Positions 33,964 to 42,941 of a stretch of DNA of 64,000 nt are shown piece after piece. The DNA is from Streptomyces sp. ATexAB-D23 (GTDB taxonomy: Bacteria > Actinomycetota > Actinomycetes > Streptomycetales > Streptomycetaceae). The stretch's first letter is position 1. Each line of letters starts with the position of its first letter. The stretch is from the NCBI RefSeq assembly GCF_000373645.1, contig NZ_KB892001.1, positions 128,441-192,440 of the forward strand, given 5' to 3'. The notes beneath the pieces were generated by a model. That model worked only from the letters and a program-made list of their open reading frames with translations. It was not told where the DNA came from and did not search any database. The translations under genes and the position numbers were made by a program.

Positions 33964-34980
33964 TCAGTCGCCCTCGCGCCGGTTACGTGTGGACAGCAGT
34001 CGCCGCAACGAGTCCAGCCGTGCCGGGTCCGCGTGCCCCGCCGCCACCCAGGCATCCAGGGCGCATTCCGGTTCGTGGCTGTCGTGGGTGCAGCCGCGCG
34101 GGCACTCCTCGGTGCCGGGCTGGAGGTCGGGGAAGGCGTTGATCACCCGGGACGGGTCGACGTGGTGCAGCCCGAACGAACGGACGCCCGGGGTGTCGAT
34201 GACCCAGCCCCGGTAGTCCGGCAGCGGCAGCGCCAGCGCCGACGTCGTGGTGTGCCGGCCCCGGCCCGTGACCGCGTTGACGACCCCGGTGGTGCGCCGC
34301 TTCTCCTTCGGTACGAGCGCGTTGACCAGGGTGGTCTTGCCGACACCGGAGTGCCCGACGAAGGCCGTCACCCGGTCGTTGAGCTGTTCGCGGACCCGGT
34401 CGGCCGCGTCCCCGTTCTCCAGCTCCTCGCGGCTGGTGACGACGAACGGCACGCCCAGCGGGGTGTACGCGCTCAGCAGCTTGTCGGGCGACGCCAGGTC
34501 GGACTTGGTCAGCACCAGGAGCGGGGAGAGCCCGCCGTCGTACGCGGCGACCAGGCAGCGGTCGATCATGCGCGGGCGGGGTTCCGGATCGGCCAGGGCG
34601 GTGACGATCGCCAACTGGTCCGCGTTGGCCACCACCACCCGCTCGAACGGGTCGTCGTCGTCCGCCGTCCGGCGCAGCACCGAGCGGCGCTCACCGATGC
34701 GCACGATCCGGGCGAGGGTGTCCTTGCCCCCGGACAGATCGCCGACCAGGGAGACCGTGTCGCCGACCACCGCGGCCTTGCGGCCCAGTTCGCGGGCCTT
34801 CATCGCGATGATGGTGCGGCCGTCCACGAGGCAGGTGAGGCGGCCCCGGTCCACGGTGAGGACCATGCCCTCCTCGGCGTCCTCGTGCTTGGGCCGGATG
34901 TGGGTGCGCGGGCGGTTGCCCTTGCGGTTGGGGCGGACGCGGATGTCGTCCTCGTCGGGGTTCTTGCCGTAGCGGCGCAT
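33964..34980 (-). CDS. rsgA: Ribosome small-subunit-dependent GTPase A
   Basis: 338 residues. An OB-fold N-terminus is followed by the circularly permuted GTPase: G4 LTKSDL, G1 GHSGVGKTTLVNAL and G3 DTPGVRSFG. The C-terminal zinc finger has Cys/His ligands (CPRGCTHDSHEPEC). RsgA checks late 30S ribosome assembly. The start is ATG 34980, three bases downstream of the aroA stop, so the two genes form an operon, as in mycobacteria. Confidence 0.95.
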   Translation of the reverse strand: MRRYGKNPDEDDIRVRPNRKGNRPRTHIRPKHEDAEEGMVLTVDRGRLTCLVDGRTIIAMKARELGRKAAVVGDTVSLVGDLSGGKDTLARIVRIGERRSVLRRTADDDDPFERVVVANADQLAIVTALADPEPRPRMIDRCLVAAYDGGLSPLLVLTKSDLASPDKLLSAYTPLGVPFVVTSREELENGDAADRVREQLNDRVTAFVGHSGVGKTTLVNALVPKEKRRTTGVVNAVTGRGRHTTTSALALPLPDYRGWVIDTPGVRSFGLHHVDPSRVINAFPDLQPGTEECPRGCTHDSHEPECALDAWVAAGHADPARLDSLRRLLSTRNRREGD

Positions 34981-34983
34981 GTC

Positions 34984-36333
34984 TCAGGCCCCGAGCATTC
35001 CGGTCCACATCTGCGGGAAGTCGGGCAGGGTCTTGGCGGTCGTCGCCACGTTCTCGATCTCCACTCCGGGGACGGCAAGGCCGATGACCGACCCCGCGGT
35101 GGCCATCCGGTGGTCGTCGTACGTATGGAAGGTACCGCCGTGCAGCGGTCGCGGCCGGATGCGGAGGCCGTCCGCGGTCTCGGTGACGTCGCCGCCCAGC
35201 TCGTTGATCTCCTTGGTGAGCGCGGCCAGCCGGTCCGTCTCGTGGAGGCGCAGGTGGGCGACGCCGCTGAGTGTCGAGGGGGAGTCGGCCAGGGCGGCGA
35301 CGGCCGCGATGCCCGGGGTCAGCTCGCCGACCTCGCCGAGGTCCACGTCGATGCCGTGGATACGGCCCGAGCCGGTGAAGGTGAGCCCGTGCTCGGTCAG
35401 CTCGCAACTGCCGCCCATCGCGGTGAAGATCTCGCGCAGCGCGTCACCGGGCTGCGTGGTGCGCAGCGGCCAGTCCGGGATGGTGACCCGCCCGCCGGTG
35501 ACCAGCGCCGCGGCCAGGAACGGCTGGGCGTTGGAGAGGTCCGGCTCGATGGTCAGGTCGCGGCCGAGCAGGGCGGAGGGGGAGACCCGCCAGACGTTCG
35601 GCTCGCCGCCCGTCTCGGGCTCGTCGACCTGCGCGCCGACCGCCCGGAGCATGTCGACGGTCATCCGGATGTGCGGCATCGAGGGCAGCCGGTCGCCGGT
35701 GTGGCGGACCTCCACGCCCTGGTTGAAACGCGGCGCCGACAGCAGCAGCGCCGAGACGAACTGGGAGGACGAGGACGCGTCGATCGCCACCCGGCCGCCG
35801 TCCAGCGCCCCGCTGCCGTGCACGGTCATCGGCAGCGAGCCCCGGGAGTCGTCGTCGATCCGGGCGCCGAGCACCCGCAGGGCGTCGATCACCCCGGTCA
35901 GCGGGCGCTCGTAGGACCGGGGGTCGCCGTCGAAGCGGACCGGGCCGTCGGCGAGCGCGGCGACCGGGGGCAGGAAGCGCATGACCGTACCGGCGTTGCC
36001 GACGTCCACCGTGACCGGGCCGTGCAGGGGGGCCGGGATGACCCGCCAGGCCTCGCCCGCCGCCTCCGGGACCCCGGCGCCGTCCGTCGCCGCGGAGCTG
36101 GACGACACCGTCTCCTCGATGCGTACGCCCATCGCGCGCAGCGCGTCCGCCATCAGCAGGGTGTCACGGGAACGCAGCGGGCGGCGCAGCCAGCCCGGCT
36201 CCGAGGAGAGCGCGGCGAGGACCAGCGCACGGTTGGTGACCGACTTGGAACCGGGCACGGTGACGGTCGCGTCGACGGCTCCGCTCGCATGCGGAGCGGG
36301 CCAGAGGGCGGGGTGCACGGCACTATCGGTCAT
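34984..36333 (-). CDS. aroA: 3-phosphoshikimate 1-carboxyvinyltransferase (EPSP synthase)
   Basis: 449 residues. EPSP-synthase signatures: [57 protein letters not shown] and [10 protein letters not shown]. It makes EPSP from shikimate-3-phosphate and PEP in aromatic amino acid synthesis. Residues about 80-100 contain a Ser/Ala/Thr-rich insertion. Start ATG 36333 is 7 bases after a TAAAGT -10 on the minus strand (36347-36342), so the transcript is probably leaderless; that -10 abuts a 162-bp inverted-repeat element. Confidence 0.95.
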   Translation of the reverse strand: MTDSAVHPALWPAPHASGAVDATVTVPGSKSVTNRALVLAALSSEPGWLRRPLRSRDTLLMADALRAMGVRIEETVSSSSAATDGAGVPEAAGEAWRVIPAPLHGPVTVDVGNAGTVMRFLPPVAALADGPVRFDGDPRSYERPLTGVIDALRVLGARIDDDSRGSLPMTVHGSGALDGGRVAIDASSSSQFVSALLLSAPRFNQGVEVRHTGDRLPSMPHIRMTVDMLRAVGAQVDEPETGGEPNVWRVSPSALLGRDLTIEPDLSNAQPFLAAALVTGGRVTIPDWPLRTTQPGDALREIFTAMGGSCELTEHGLTFTGSGRIHGIDVDLGEVGELTPGIAAVAALADSPSTLSGVAHLRLHETDRLAALTKEINELGGDVTETADGLRIRPRPLHGGTFHTYDDHRMATAGSVIGLAVPGVEIENVATTAKTLPDFPQMWTGMLGA

Positions 36334-36346
36334 GCGGTTCACTTTA

Positions 36347-36508
36347 ACGGCCTCACCCGCGACAGCGAGCGGGCTCCCGACGCCCTGCGACTCCGCCTCC
36401 GGCGTTGTCGTCGGTCGGCGACGCTCCGCGTCGCCTCCCTCCTCCGCCTTGGATGCGAAGCCGCATGACGCCGCTCGCTGATCCACTCGCTGTCGCGGGT
36501 GAGGCCGT
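36347..36508. repeat. 162-bp structured element bounded by 23-bp perfect inverted repeats
   Basis: 36347-36369 is exactly the reverse complement of 36486-36508. The interior contains further hairpins: GGCGACGC/GCGTCGCC (36417-36424 with 36428-36435) and ATGCG/CGCAT near 36453. It fills most of the gap between aroA and the M50 gene and ends directly at the aroA -10. It has no credible ORF. It could be a small non-autonomous mobile element or a dispersed repeat; no clear target-site duplication is visible. Confidence 0.65.
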
Positions 36509-36534
36509 AAGGGTTTGAGCCCCTGTGGGCCGGG

Positions 36535-37248
36535 TCAGAGCCCCAGCAGCCAGCGGCCTCCGCCGATCAGCGAGCACAGCGAGACCGCGTGGAAGAGGAA
36601 CAGCCACAGCGCCGCCGGGACGTCGGTCAGGCGGGAGAGCTGGTCCGCGTCCGAGTCCGGGGCCCCGCCGTGCCGCCGCTTCGACTGGAGCTCGAACACC
36701 GGACGCACCCCGCCCAGCAGCAGGAACCAGACCACGCTGTAGGCGAACACGGACTGCCAGTCAGGTGAGGCCAGCCAGGAGACGAGCAGGAAGAGCGAAC
36801 CGGTGAGGATCACCGTCAGCGCCCCGTACACATTGCGGATCATCACCAGCATCACCGCGAGCAGGGCCGTGGCCACCCACAGCAGCAGCGTGATCCGGCC
36901 GTCCACCAGCAGCCAGGCGCCGCCGAGCCCGAGCAGGGAGGGCGCGGTGTAGCCCGCCGCCGCGGTCAGGACCATGCCGATACCGGTCGGCTTGCCCCGG
37001 CTCACCGTCAGCCCGCTGGTGTCCGAGTGCAGCCGGATGCCCGAGAGCTGCCGGCCGGAGAGCAGGGCGATCAGCCCGTGGCCGCCCTCGTGGGCGATGG
37101 TGATCGCGTTGCGGGACAGCCGCCACAGGGCGTTCGGGACGACGGCGATGAGCGCCGCGGTCGCGGTGACCACCACCAGCCACTGCTCGGGAGCGGGCTG
37201 GGTGCCGACGACGCGGTCCCACAGATTGCCGAGATCGGTGCTGTCCAT
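36535..37248 (-). CDS. M50-type membrane metallopeptidase-like protein
   Basis: 237 residues from ATG 37248. Multiple hydrophobic helices; the first after the N-terminus carries AHEGGHGLIALLSG (HExxH zinc site). A second conserved segment, MIRNVYGALTVILTGSLF, stands where site-2 proteases usually have NPDG-like ligands but is not clearly canonical. Site-2 proteases cleave substrates within the membrane; the substrate is unknown. Divergent from the SRAP gene. Confidence 0.8.
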   Translation of the reverse strand: MDSTDLGNLWDRVVGTQPAPEQWLVVVTATAALIAVVPNALWRLSRNAITIAHEGGHGLIALLSGRQLSGIRLHSDTSGLTVSRGKPTGIGMVLTAAAGYTAPSLLGLGGAWLLVDGRITLLLWVATALLAVMLVMIRNVYGALTVILTGSLFLLVSWLASPDWQSVFAYSVVWFLLLGGVRPVFELQSKRRHGGAPDSDADQLSRLTDVPAALWLFLFHAVSLCSLIGGGRWLLGL

Positions 37249-37313
37249 GGGGTGGGCGGCTCCTTGCGGGAGTGGGGTCCGGACGGGGCGGCGGTCGTGG
37301 CAGTCTGGCACTT

Positions 37314-38129
37314 ATGTGCGGACGGTATGCAGCGAGTCGGCGGCCCGAGGACCTGACCGGACTCTTCCAGGTGGAGAAGTGGGAACCGGCCGAGGCGCTG
37401 GAGCCCGATTACAACGTGGCGCCGACCAAGGAGGTCTACGCCGTACTGGAACGTCCTGTGAAAGACGCGGACGACCAGCGTCCGGTTCGCCAGATGCGCG
37501 CACTGAAATGGGGGCTGGTCCCGTCCTGGGCCAAGAGCCCCGAGGGCGCCGCCCGGATGATCAACGCCCGCGCCGAAACCGTCCACGAGAAGCCGTCGTT
37601 CCGCCGCCCCTTCGTCTCCCGGCGCTGCATCCTGCCCGCCGACGGCTATTACGAGTGGGTGACCGGCGCCGAGGAGCGGCAGCTGGAGGAGAAGGGCCGC
37701 CGCAAGCGCCCCCGTAAGCAGCCCTACTTCGTGACCCCCGCCGACGGCTCCGTCTTCGCCATGGCCGGTCTGTACGAGTTCTGGCGCGACCGGACCCTGC
37801 CCGACGACCACCCCCGGGCCTGGTGGGTCACCTGCTCCGTGATCACCACCGAGGCGGAGACCGACCCGCTCGCCGTGGCCCCCGCCGAGGGACCGGCCGC
37901 GCTCGCCGACATCCACCCCCGGATGCCGCTGATGCTCACCCCGGACCGCTGGGACGACTGGCTGGACCCCTCGCGCACCGACATCGAGGAGCTGCGCGGC
38001 CTGCTCGCACCGCCGCCCCCCGGCCTGATGCGCGCCTACCCGGTGGCGACCGCCGTCAGCAACGTCCGCAACAACGGACCCGAGCTGAAGGACGAGCTGG
38101 CCGAGCCCGAGGTCGGCACGCTGTTCTGA
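37314..38129 (+). CDS. SOS-response-associated peptidase (SRAP/YedK/HMCES family)
   Basis: 271 residues beginning MCGRYAAS, whose Cys2 forms a thiazolidine crosslink with abasic sites after Met removal. Other family residues are present: NVAPTKE (Asn), NARAETV, and the EFW / HPRMPLML region with the active-site Glu and His. It shields abasic sites in single-stranded DNA. Start ATG 37314 is required by Cys2 and lies 7 bases after a CAGTCT -10 (37301-37306), a leaderless layout. A lysine-rich insertion (about residues 125-140) is species-variable. Confidence 0.93.
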   Translation: MCGRYAASRRPEDLTGLFQVEKWEPAEALEPDYNVAPTKEVYAVLERPVKDADDQRPVRQMRALKWGLVPSWAKSPEGAARMINARAETVHEKPSFRRPFVSRRCILPADGYYEWVTGAEERQLEEKGRRKRPRKQPYFVTPADGSVFAMAGLYEFWRDRTLPDDHPRAWWVTCSVITTEAETDPLAVAPAEGPAALADIHPRMPLMLTPDRWDDWLDPSRTDIEELRGLLAPPPPGLMRAYPVATAVSNVRNNGPELKDELAEPEVGTLF

Positions 38130-38179
38130 GCCACGCGCCGGAGCGCCGCCGCGCGCACCGGTGTTGGTTGGATGGACGC

Positions 38180-38830
38180 GTGAACACCGACGCCACGAAA
38201 CCCCGCACCGAAACGGTCGAGACCGACGCCGGGAGAGCCCGGATCACCTGGCTGCCGGCCCCCGCGCCCCGTCTCCTGCTCGCGCTCGGCCACGGCGCGG
38301 GCGGCGGCATCGAGGCCCGCGACCTGAAGGCCCTGGGCGCCGCCCTGCCCGCGCACGGGGTGGGCGTCGCCCTGGTGGAGCAGCCCTGGCGGGTCGCCGG
38401 GAAGAAGCTCGCGCCCGCCCCGAAGACCCTGGACACCGGCTGGCGCGGTCTGTGGCCCGCCCTGGCCGCCCCCGGCCTCCCGGTCGTGGCCGGCGGACGC
38501 AGTGCCGGGGCCCGGGTGGCCTGCCGCACCGCGGCGGAACTCGGCGCCCGCGCCGTCCTCGCGCTCAGCTTCCCGCTGCACCCGCCGGGCCGGCCCGAGA
38601 AGACCCGCGCCGACGAGCTGCTGGGCTGCGGGCTGCCCGCGCTCGTCGTCCAGGGCGGCAACGACCCGTTCGGCAAGCCCGCCGAATTCCCCCCGGGCCA
38701 CTACCGGATCACCGAGGTGCCGTACGGGGACCACGGTTTCGCCGTCCCCAAGAGGTCCGGGCTCACCGAGGACCGGGCGATGGAGATCCTCACCACGTCC
38801 GTCACCGGATGGCTGGCCGAAATCGTCTGA
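38180..38830 (+). CDS. Alpha/beta hydrolase (KANL3/TEX30-like, dienelactone-hydrolase-type fold)
   Basis: 216 residues from GTG 38180. Nucleophile elbow GGRSAGAR, acid-residue loop QGGNDPFG, and histidine in YGDHGFAV; an N-terminal [10 protein letters not shown] forms the oxyanion region. The substrate is unknown. The start lies 6 bases after TTGGAT, suggesting a leaderless message. It ends 23 bases before the SigR-type promoter of sigR. Confidence 0.83.
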   Translation: MNTDATKPRTETVETDAGRARITWLPAPAPRLLLALGHGAGGGIEARDLKALGAALPAHGVGVALVEQPWRVAGKKLAPAPKTLDTGWRGLWPALAAPGLPVVAGGRSAGARVACRTAAELGARAVLALSFPLHPPGRPEKTRADELLGCGLPALVVQGGNDPFGKPAEFPPGHYRITEVPYGDHGFAVPKRSGLTEDRAMEILTTSVTGWLAEIV

Positions 38831-38852
38831 ACCGGCACGGGTTCGGGGCCGG

Positions 38853-38878
38853 GGAATGCCGGACGGGGGGCCGCTGTT
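38853..38878 (+). promoter_or_regulatory. SigR-dependent promoter of sigR (autoregulatory, p2-like)
   Basis: GGAAT (38853-38857), exactly 18 bases, GTT (38876-38878) is a perfect match to the SigR consensus GGAAT-N18-GTT. The predicted start is about 38885, upstream of the ATG that would make the long SigR isoform. Confidence 0.88.
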
Positions 38879-39114
38879 GTTCCGGACATCGGTACACCAA
38901 CGTCGTATGTGGAGAGGGAGTCCGTCGCATGGGTTCGACCATCTGCCCGCGTCGCTCGAACACCGCTGAGCTGGAGTGGACGGTCCTGCACGCGGCCAAG
39001 ACCACCCCTGAGCGGTCCGTCGGCGCGACGGAACGACAGCCCGCGCCGGACCAAGGTCGACTATTCTCCGATGCGAGCGGGTCCGGTTTCGGCTCCGCCC
39101 CAGCGTTGGAGGAG

Positions 39115-39771
39115 GTGGGTCCGGTCACAGGGACCGACACAGGGACCGACGACGGCCGCCCGCAGGAGACGACGGCCGAGCGCAACGCGCGCTTCGAGCG
39201 CGACGCCCTCGGTTTCCTCGACCAGATGTACTCGGCCGCGCTGCGCATGACGCGCAATCCCGCGGACGCCGAGGACCTGGTCCAGGAGACGTATGCCAAG
39301 GCGTACGGCTCCTTCCACCAGTTCCGTGAGGGCACCAACCTCAAGGCCTGGATGTACCGCATCCTGACGAACACCTTCATCAACTCGTACCGCAAGAAGC
39401 AGCGCGAACCCCAGCGCAGCGCAGCCGAGGAGATCGAGGACTGGCAGCTCGCCCGCGCCGAGTCGCACATGTCGACCGGGCTGCGCTCCGCCGAGTCGCA
39501 GGCCCTCGACCACCTGCCCGACTCGGACGTGAAGTCCGCGCTGCAGGCGATCCCCGAGGAGTTCCGCATCGCCGTGTATCTCGCCGATGTCGAGGGCTTT
39601 GCCTACAAGGAGATCGCGGACATCATGGGGACTCCCATCGGTACGGTGATGTCCCGACTGCACCGGGGTCGCCGTCAACTGCGCGGCATGCTGGAGGACT
39701 ACGCCCGTGACCGCGGGCTCGTCCCCGCCGGCGCCGGTGAGTCGAACGATCGGAAAGGCTCGGGCTCATGA
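39115..39771 (+). CDS. sigR: Thiol-oxidative-stress ECF sigma factor SigR
   Basis: 218 residues from GTG 39115 ([12 protein letters not shown]...). Sigma region 2 runs [20 protein letters not shown] to [10 protein letters not shown], and region 4 includes [20 protein letters not shown] and [11 protein letters not shown]. In S. coelicolor SigR drives thioredoxin, mycothiol and proteolysis genes during disulfide stress and is held by RsrA. The frame continues upstream to ATG 38929, which has a GGAGAGGGAG ribosome site 8 bases ahead; starting there gives a 280-residue form equivalent to the unstable SigR' isoform known from S. coelicolor. The stop overlaps rsrA by 4 bases. Confidence 0.95.
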   Translation: MGPVTGTDTGTDDGRPQETTAERNARFERDALGFLDQMYSAALRMTRNPADAEDLVQETYAKAYGSFHQFREGTNLKAWMYRILTNTFINSYRKKQREPQRSAAEEIEDWQLARAESHMSTGLRSAESQALDHLPDSDVKSALQAIPEEFRIAVYLADVEGFAYKEIADIMGTPIGTVMSRLHRGRRQLRGMLEDYARDRGLVPAGAGESNDRKGSGS

Positions 39772-40088
39772 GCTGCGGAGAGCCGCACGAGACGGAGTGC
39801 GCAGAGGTCCTCGATCACCTCTATGAGTTTCTCGACCGGGAGATGCCCGACAGCGACTGCACCAAGTTCGAGGCGCATTTCGTCGAGTGTTCCCCCTGCC
39901 TGGAGAAGTACGGCCTGGAGCAGGCCGTCAAGAAGCTGGTGAAGCGCTGCTGCGGCCAGGACGACGTGCCGGCCGACCTGCGCTCGAAGGTGATGGGACG
40001 CATCGACCTCATCCGCTCGGGACAGGCGGTGCCGGAACAGGACATCACGGTCTCCGGCACCGAGGTCCCGACCGCCGCCAAGGAATGA
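39768..40088 (+). CDS. rsrA: Zinc-binding redox-sensitive anti-sigma factor RsrA
   Basis: 106 residues. The ZAS signature is complete: C11, H37, C41 and C44 (AHFVECSPC) plus C3, C31, C61 and C62, the same positions as in S. coelicolor RsrA. In the reduced zinc form it binds SigR; disulfide formation releases zinc and SigR. Start ATG 39768 overlaps the sigR stop (ATGA), which couples translation of the pair. Confidence 0.96.
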   Translation: MSCGEPHETECAEVLDHLYEFLDREMPDSDCTKFEAHFVECSPCLEKYGLEQAVKKLVKRCCGQDDVPADLRSKVMGRIDLIRSGQAVPEQDITVSGTEVPTAAKE

Positions 40089-40151
40089 CGCTTCACCCGA
40101 ACGTGCTAATCACCCCCATCGGCAGCCGCCCGTAACGCCGCGCTCGCTAGC

Positions 40152-41570
40152 GTGGCCCCTCCACGGGCGATGCTGGGGGGCGAGCGCAGGGTGAGAGCCA
40201 CACGCAGGGCGGCGCGGGTCCACATCGGAGCCGTCGCCCTCGGCGCGGCCCTGTGCGTCCGGCCCGCGCTGACCCCCGGAGCCGGCACCCCGTGGGCCAC
40301 CCTCGGACTGCTCACCGGGCTCTACCTCGCCTGCGAACTCCCCGGCCGCTGCCTTTTCTTCGGCGGCTCCGTGCCGCTCGCCGCGGGCTCGTTCTTCCCA
40401 CTGCTGCTCGCCGCCGCCCTCCTGCTTCCGCCCTCCGCCGCGGCGTTGGTCGCCGTCCCCGGTTCCCTGGTGGGCCGGGTGGACGAGCCTTTGGCCGCCG
40501 CCCGCCGGATCTGGCGCGCCGCGCAGCTGGCCGTCACCGTCTGGGCGGCCGCCACCGTCCACGCCCTCCTCGGCGGCCCCGCCGCGCTCGGCGCCCCCGG
40601 CCCCGGACGGCTGCCCGACCTCCCCTACGCCCTCCTGCCGGTCTGCGCGGCCGTCCTCTCCTTCAGCGCGGTGCTCGCCGCCCTCGACGGCTCGATCCTG
40701 GCCGCCGCCGAACAGCTGCCGCCGCGCCGCGCCTGGCGGGGACTGCTGCCGCGCTCGCTCGCCCCCCACCTGGTGCACGGCCTCGCCGGCCTCATGATGG
40801 CGGTCCTGTGGAACAGCACGTACGGGCCGCCGGCCGCGCTCTTCGTGCTCCTGCCCATGTACATCTCCTGCTGGGTCTACGCCCAGTACCACCGCGAGCA
40901 CGCCGCGCACCGCGCCACGATCAGGGCCCTCGTGCAGGCCGTCGACCTCAAGGACACCTACACCCGCGGCCACAGCGAACGGGTCGGCCGCGCCTCCGTC
41001 CTCATCGCCCGGGAGCTGGGCATGGCGCGGGAACGCGTCGAGGTGCTCCGGTTCGCCGGCATCCTGCACGACGTGGGCAAGCTCGGCGTGCCCACCCGGG
41101 TCCTGCGCAAGGACGGCCCGCTGACCCCCGAGGAGCGGCGGGCGATCGAGCTGCACCCGGAGTACGGTCACGAGATCGTGCGCGGCATCGGCTTCCTCGG
41201 CGAGGCACGGGCCGCGATCCTGCACCACCACGAACGGCTCGACGGCGGCGGATACCCGTACGGGCTCGCCGGCCGCGCCATCCCCGAGTGCGCCCGCGTC
41301 GTCGCCGTCGCCGACGCCTTCGACGCGATGACGTCGACCCGCTCCTACCGGCCCGGCCGCCCGGTCCCGGCCGCCGTGGAGGAGCTGGAACGGTGCGCCG
41401 GAACACAGTTCGACCCCCGGATGGTCCGGGCCCTGGCGCGCGGCCTGGAACGGTACGGATGGTCCGCGGCCGTGACGGCGGACGAGGCGCGGGTACCGCA
41501 GCCGCGGGGCGGGGGAGCCCTCCGGGGCGTGAGCGTGCCGGACGGCCCCGAGGGGAAGGGCCCCCGGTGA
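40152..41570 (+). CDS. Membrane HD-GYP domain protein
   Basis: About 472 residues. The N-terminal 220 residues contain about six hydrophobic helices (for example FFPLLLAAALLLPPSAAALV). The C-terminal HD-GYP domain is intact: ILHDVGKLG, HPEYGHEIV, HHHERLDGGGYPYGL and VADAFDAMT. Known HD-GYP proteins degrade cyclic di-GMP or act on other nucleotides. Start uncertain: GTG 40152, ATG 40170 or GTG 40191; a TAGCGT -10-like element at 40148 favours one of the later two. Its stop overlaps the next gene (GTGA). Confidence 0.85.
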   Translation: MAPPRAMLGGERRVRATRRAARVHIGAVALGAALCVRPALTPGAGTPWATLGLLTGLYLACELPGRCLFFGGSVPLAAGSFFPLLLAAALLLPPSAAALVAVPGSLVGRVDEPLAAARRIWRAAQLAVTVWAAATVHALLGGPAALGAPGPGRLPDLPYALLPVCAAVLSFSAVLAALDGSILAAAEQLPPRRAWRGLLPRSLAPHLVHGLAGLMMAVLWNSTYGPPAALFVLLPMYISCWVYAQYHREHAAHRATIRALVQAVDLKDTYTRGHSERVGRASVLIARELGMARERVEVLRFAGILHDVGKLGVPTRVLRKDGPLTPEERRAIELHPEYGHEIVRGIGFLGEARAAILHHHERLDGGGYPYGLAGRAIPECARVVAVADAFDAMTSTRSYRPGRPVPAAVEELERCAGTQFDPRMVRALARGLERYGWSAAVTADEARVPQPRGGGALRGVSVPDGPEGKGPR

Positions 41571-42850
41571 TCCGCCGCTGGGCCCGTGCCGCCCCCGCGA
41601 CGCTGGGCGTGCGCGGCGCCGCCCTGGTGATCGCCGCCGCCGGGCTCGGGAACACCCTGTGGCGCGGCCTCCACGAACCGGGGCACGCCCTCGCCTTCGG
41701 CGCCCTCATCACCATCGGCGAGCTGGCCCGCTGGGGCGCCCTGCCCGGGGAACGCGAACCGGCACCGCTCGGCGCCGCCGGGGCACTCGCGTACGCCCTG
41801 CTCGGGCGCAGCGGCGGGGAGCCCACCGGCCACGGGGTGCTCCAGGTGGCCGCGGTGGTGGGCGCCGCCCAGCTCGTCGCCTCGGTGCCGCAGGTGGCGC
41901 GCGACGCGGGGCCGGGCGCCGACCAGGCGGCCCGGCGCCTGGTCACCGTGACCTTCGCCGCGGTCTGCTTCCAGCCCCTGTACAACTCGGGACGCTGCGA
42001 GGACTGGTTCGGCGACGGCCCCTGCTACGCGGCCTTCCTGCTCCTGCTGCTCGGGCTGACCGCCCTGTGCGACGCCGTCCTCACCGCCCTGCTGCTGCGC
42101 GCCCGCACCCGGCCGCCCGGCTCGCGCGCCGCCCCCGCCCCCTACGGCCCGCTCCTGCGCGACGAGCTGCGGGCCCTGACCGGCATCGGGTCCGCGGTCT
42201 GCGCGACCGGCGCGGTGATGGCGCTCGGGGTGGCCGCGGCCGGCCTGTGGGCGCTGCCCGTGCTGTGCGTACCGCTGCTGCTCACCCAGCTCTCGTTCCG
42301 CCGCTTCACCGCCGTGCGCACCACCTACCGGCAGACCATCGCCTCGCTCGCCCGGTCCACCGAGATCGCCGGCTACACCCCGCACGGCCATGCCCGCAGG
42401 GTCGCCGAGCTGTGCACGGCCGTCGGGCGCGAGATGGGGCTCTCCGGGCCCGAGCTCACCGTCCTGGAGTACGCGGCGCTGATGCACGACATCGGCCAGC
42501 TCTCCCTGGTCGACCCGGTGCCGGCCGGGGCGACGGCGGTGCTGCCGGTCGCCGAGCAGCGCCGGATCGCACTGCTCGGCGGGGCGGTGGTCCGCCAGAC
42601 CGGGGTGGACGCGAAGGTCGCCGTCGTGGTCGAACAGCAGGCCGACCCCTACCGCGAGCAGCCGCTGTCCGCCAGGATCGTCCGGGCGGTGAACGCATAC
42701 GACGACCTGTGCGGGGAAAGTCTCTCCGGGCCACTGGGCGCGCTGGAGCACCTCAGGCTCGGGACCGGCCGGGATTTCCAGCCGCAGGTGGTGGAATCAC
42801 TGGCCCGGGTTCTGGCCAGGGGCGCTCCGGCCCTTGTCCCGCCCGGGTAA
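41567..42850 (+). CDS. Membrane HD-domain protein with degenerate HD-GYP signature
   Basis: 427 residues from GTG 41567, which overlaps the previous stop and follows a GAGGGGAAGGG site. The topology repeats that of its neighbour: hydrophobic helices over residues 1-240, then an HD domain. LMHDIGQLSL keeps the HD pair but has Gln in place of the usual Lys, and the HHE...DGxGYP segment is replaced by VVVEQQADPYRE. It probably lacks phosphodiesterase activity and may regulate or pair with the intact protein (inference). Confidence 0.8.
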   Translation: MIRRWARAAPATLGVRGAALVIAAAGLGNTLWRGLHEPGHALAFGALITIGELARWGALPGEREPAPLGAAGALAYALLGRSGGEPTGHGVLQVAAVVGAAQLVASVPQVARDAGPGADQAARRLVTVTFAAVCFQPLYNSGRCEDWFGDGPCYAAFLLLLLGLTALCDAVLTALLLRARTRPPGSRAAPAPYGPLLRDELRALTGIGSAVCATGAVMALGVAAAGLWALPVLCVPLLLTQLSFRRFTAVRTTYRQTIASLARSTEIAGYTPHGHARRVAELCTAVGREMGLSGPELTVLEYAALMHDIGQLSLVDPVPAGATAVLPVAEQRRIALLGGAVVRQTGVDAKVAVVVEQQADPYREQPLSARIVRAVNAYDDLCGESLSGPLGALEHLRLGTGRDFQPQVVESLARVLARGAPALVPPG

Positions 42851-42941
42851 CCGATGGGTAATGAGCGGGCGTCCGGCCGGGCATGGTTGGATGCGAAGAG
42901 AGCGGTAGAACGAGGGTGTCCAGTCGGGACAGGCGGGAATC

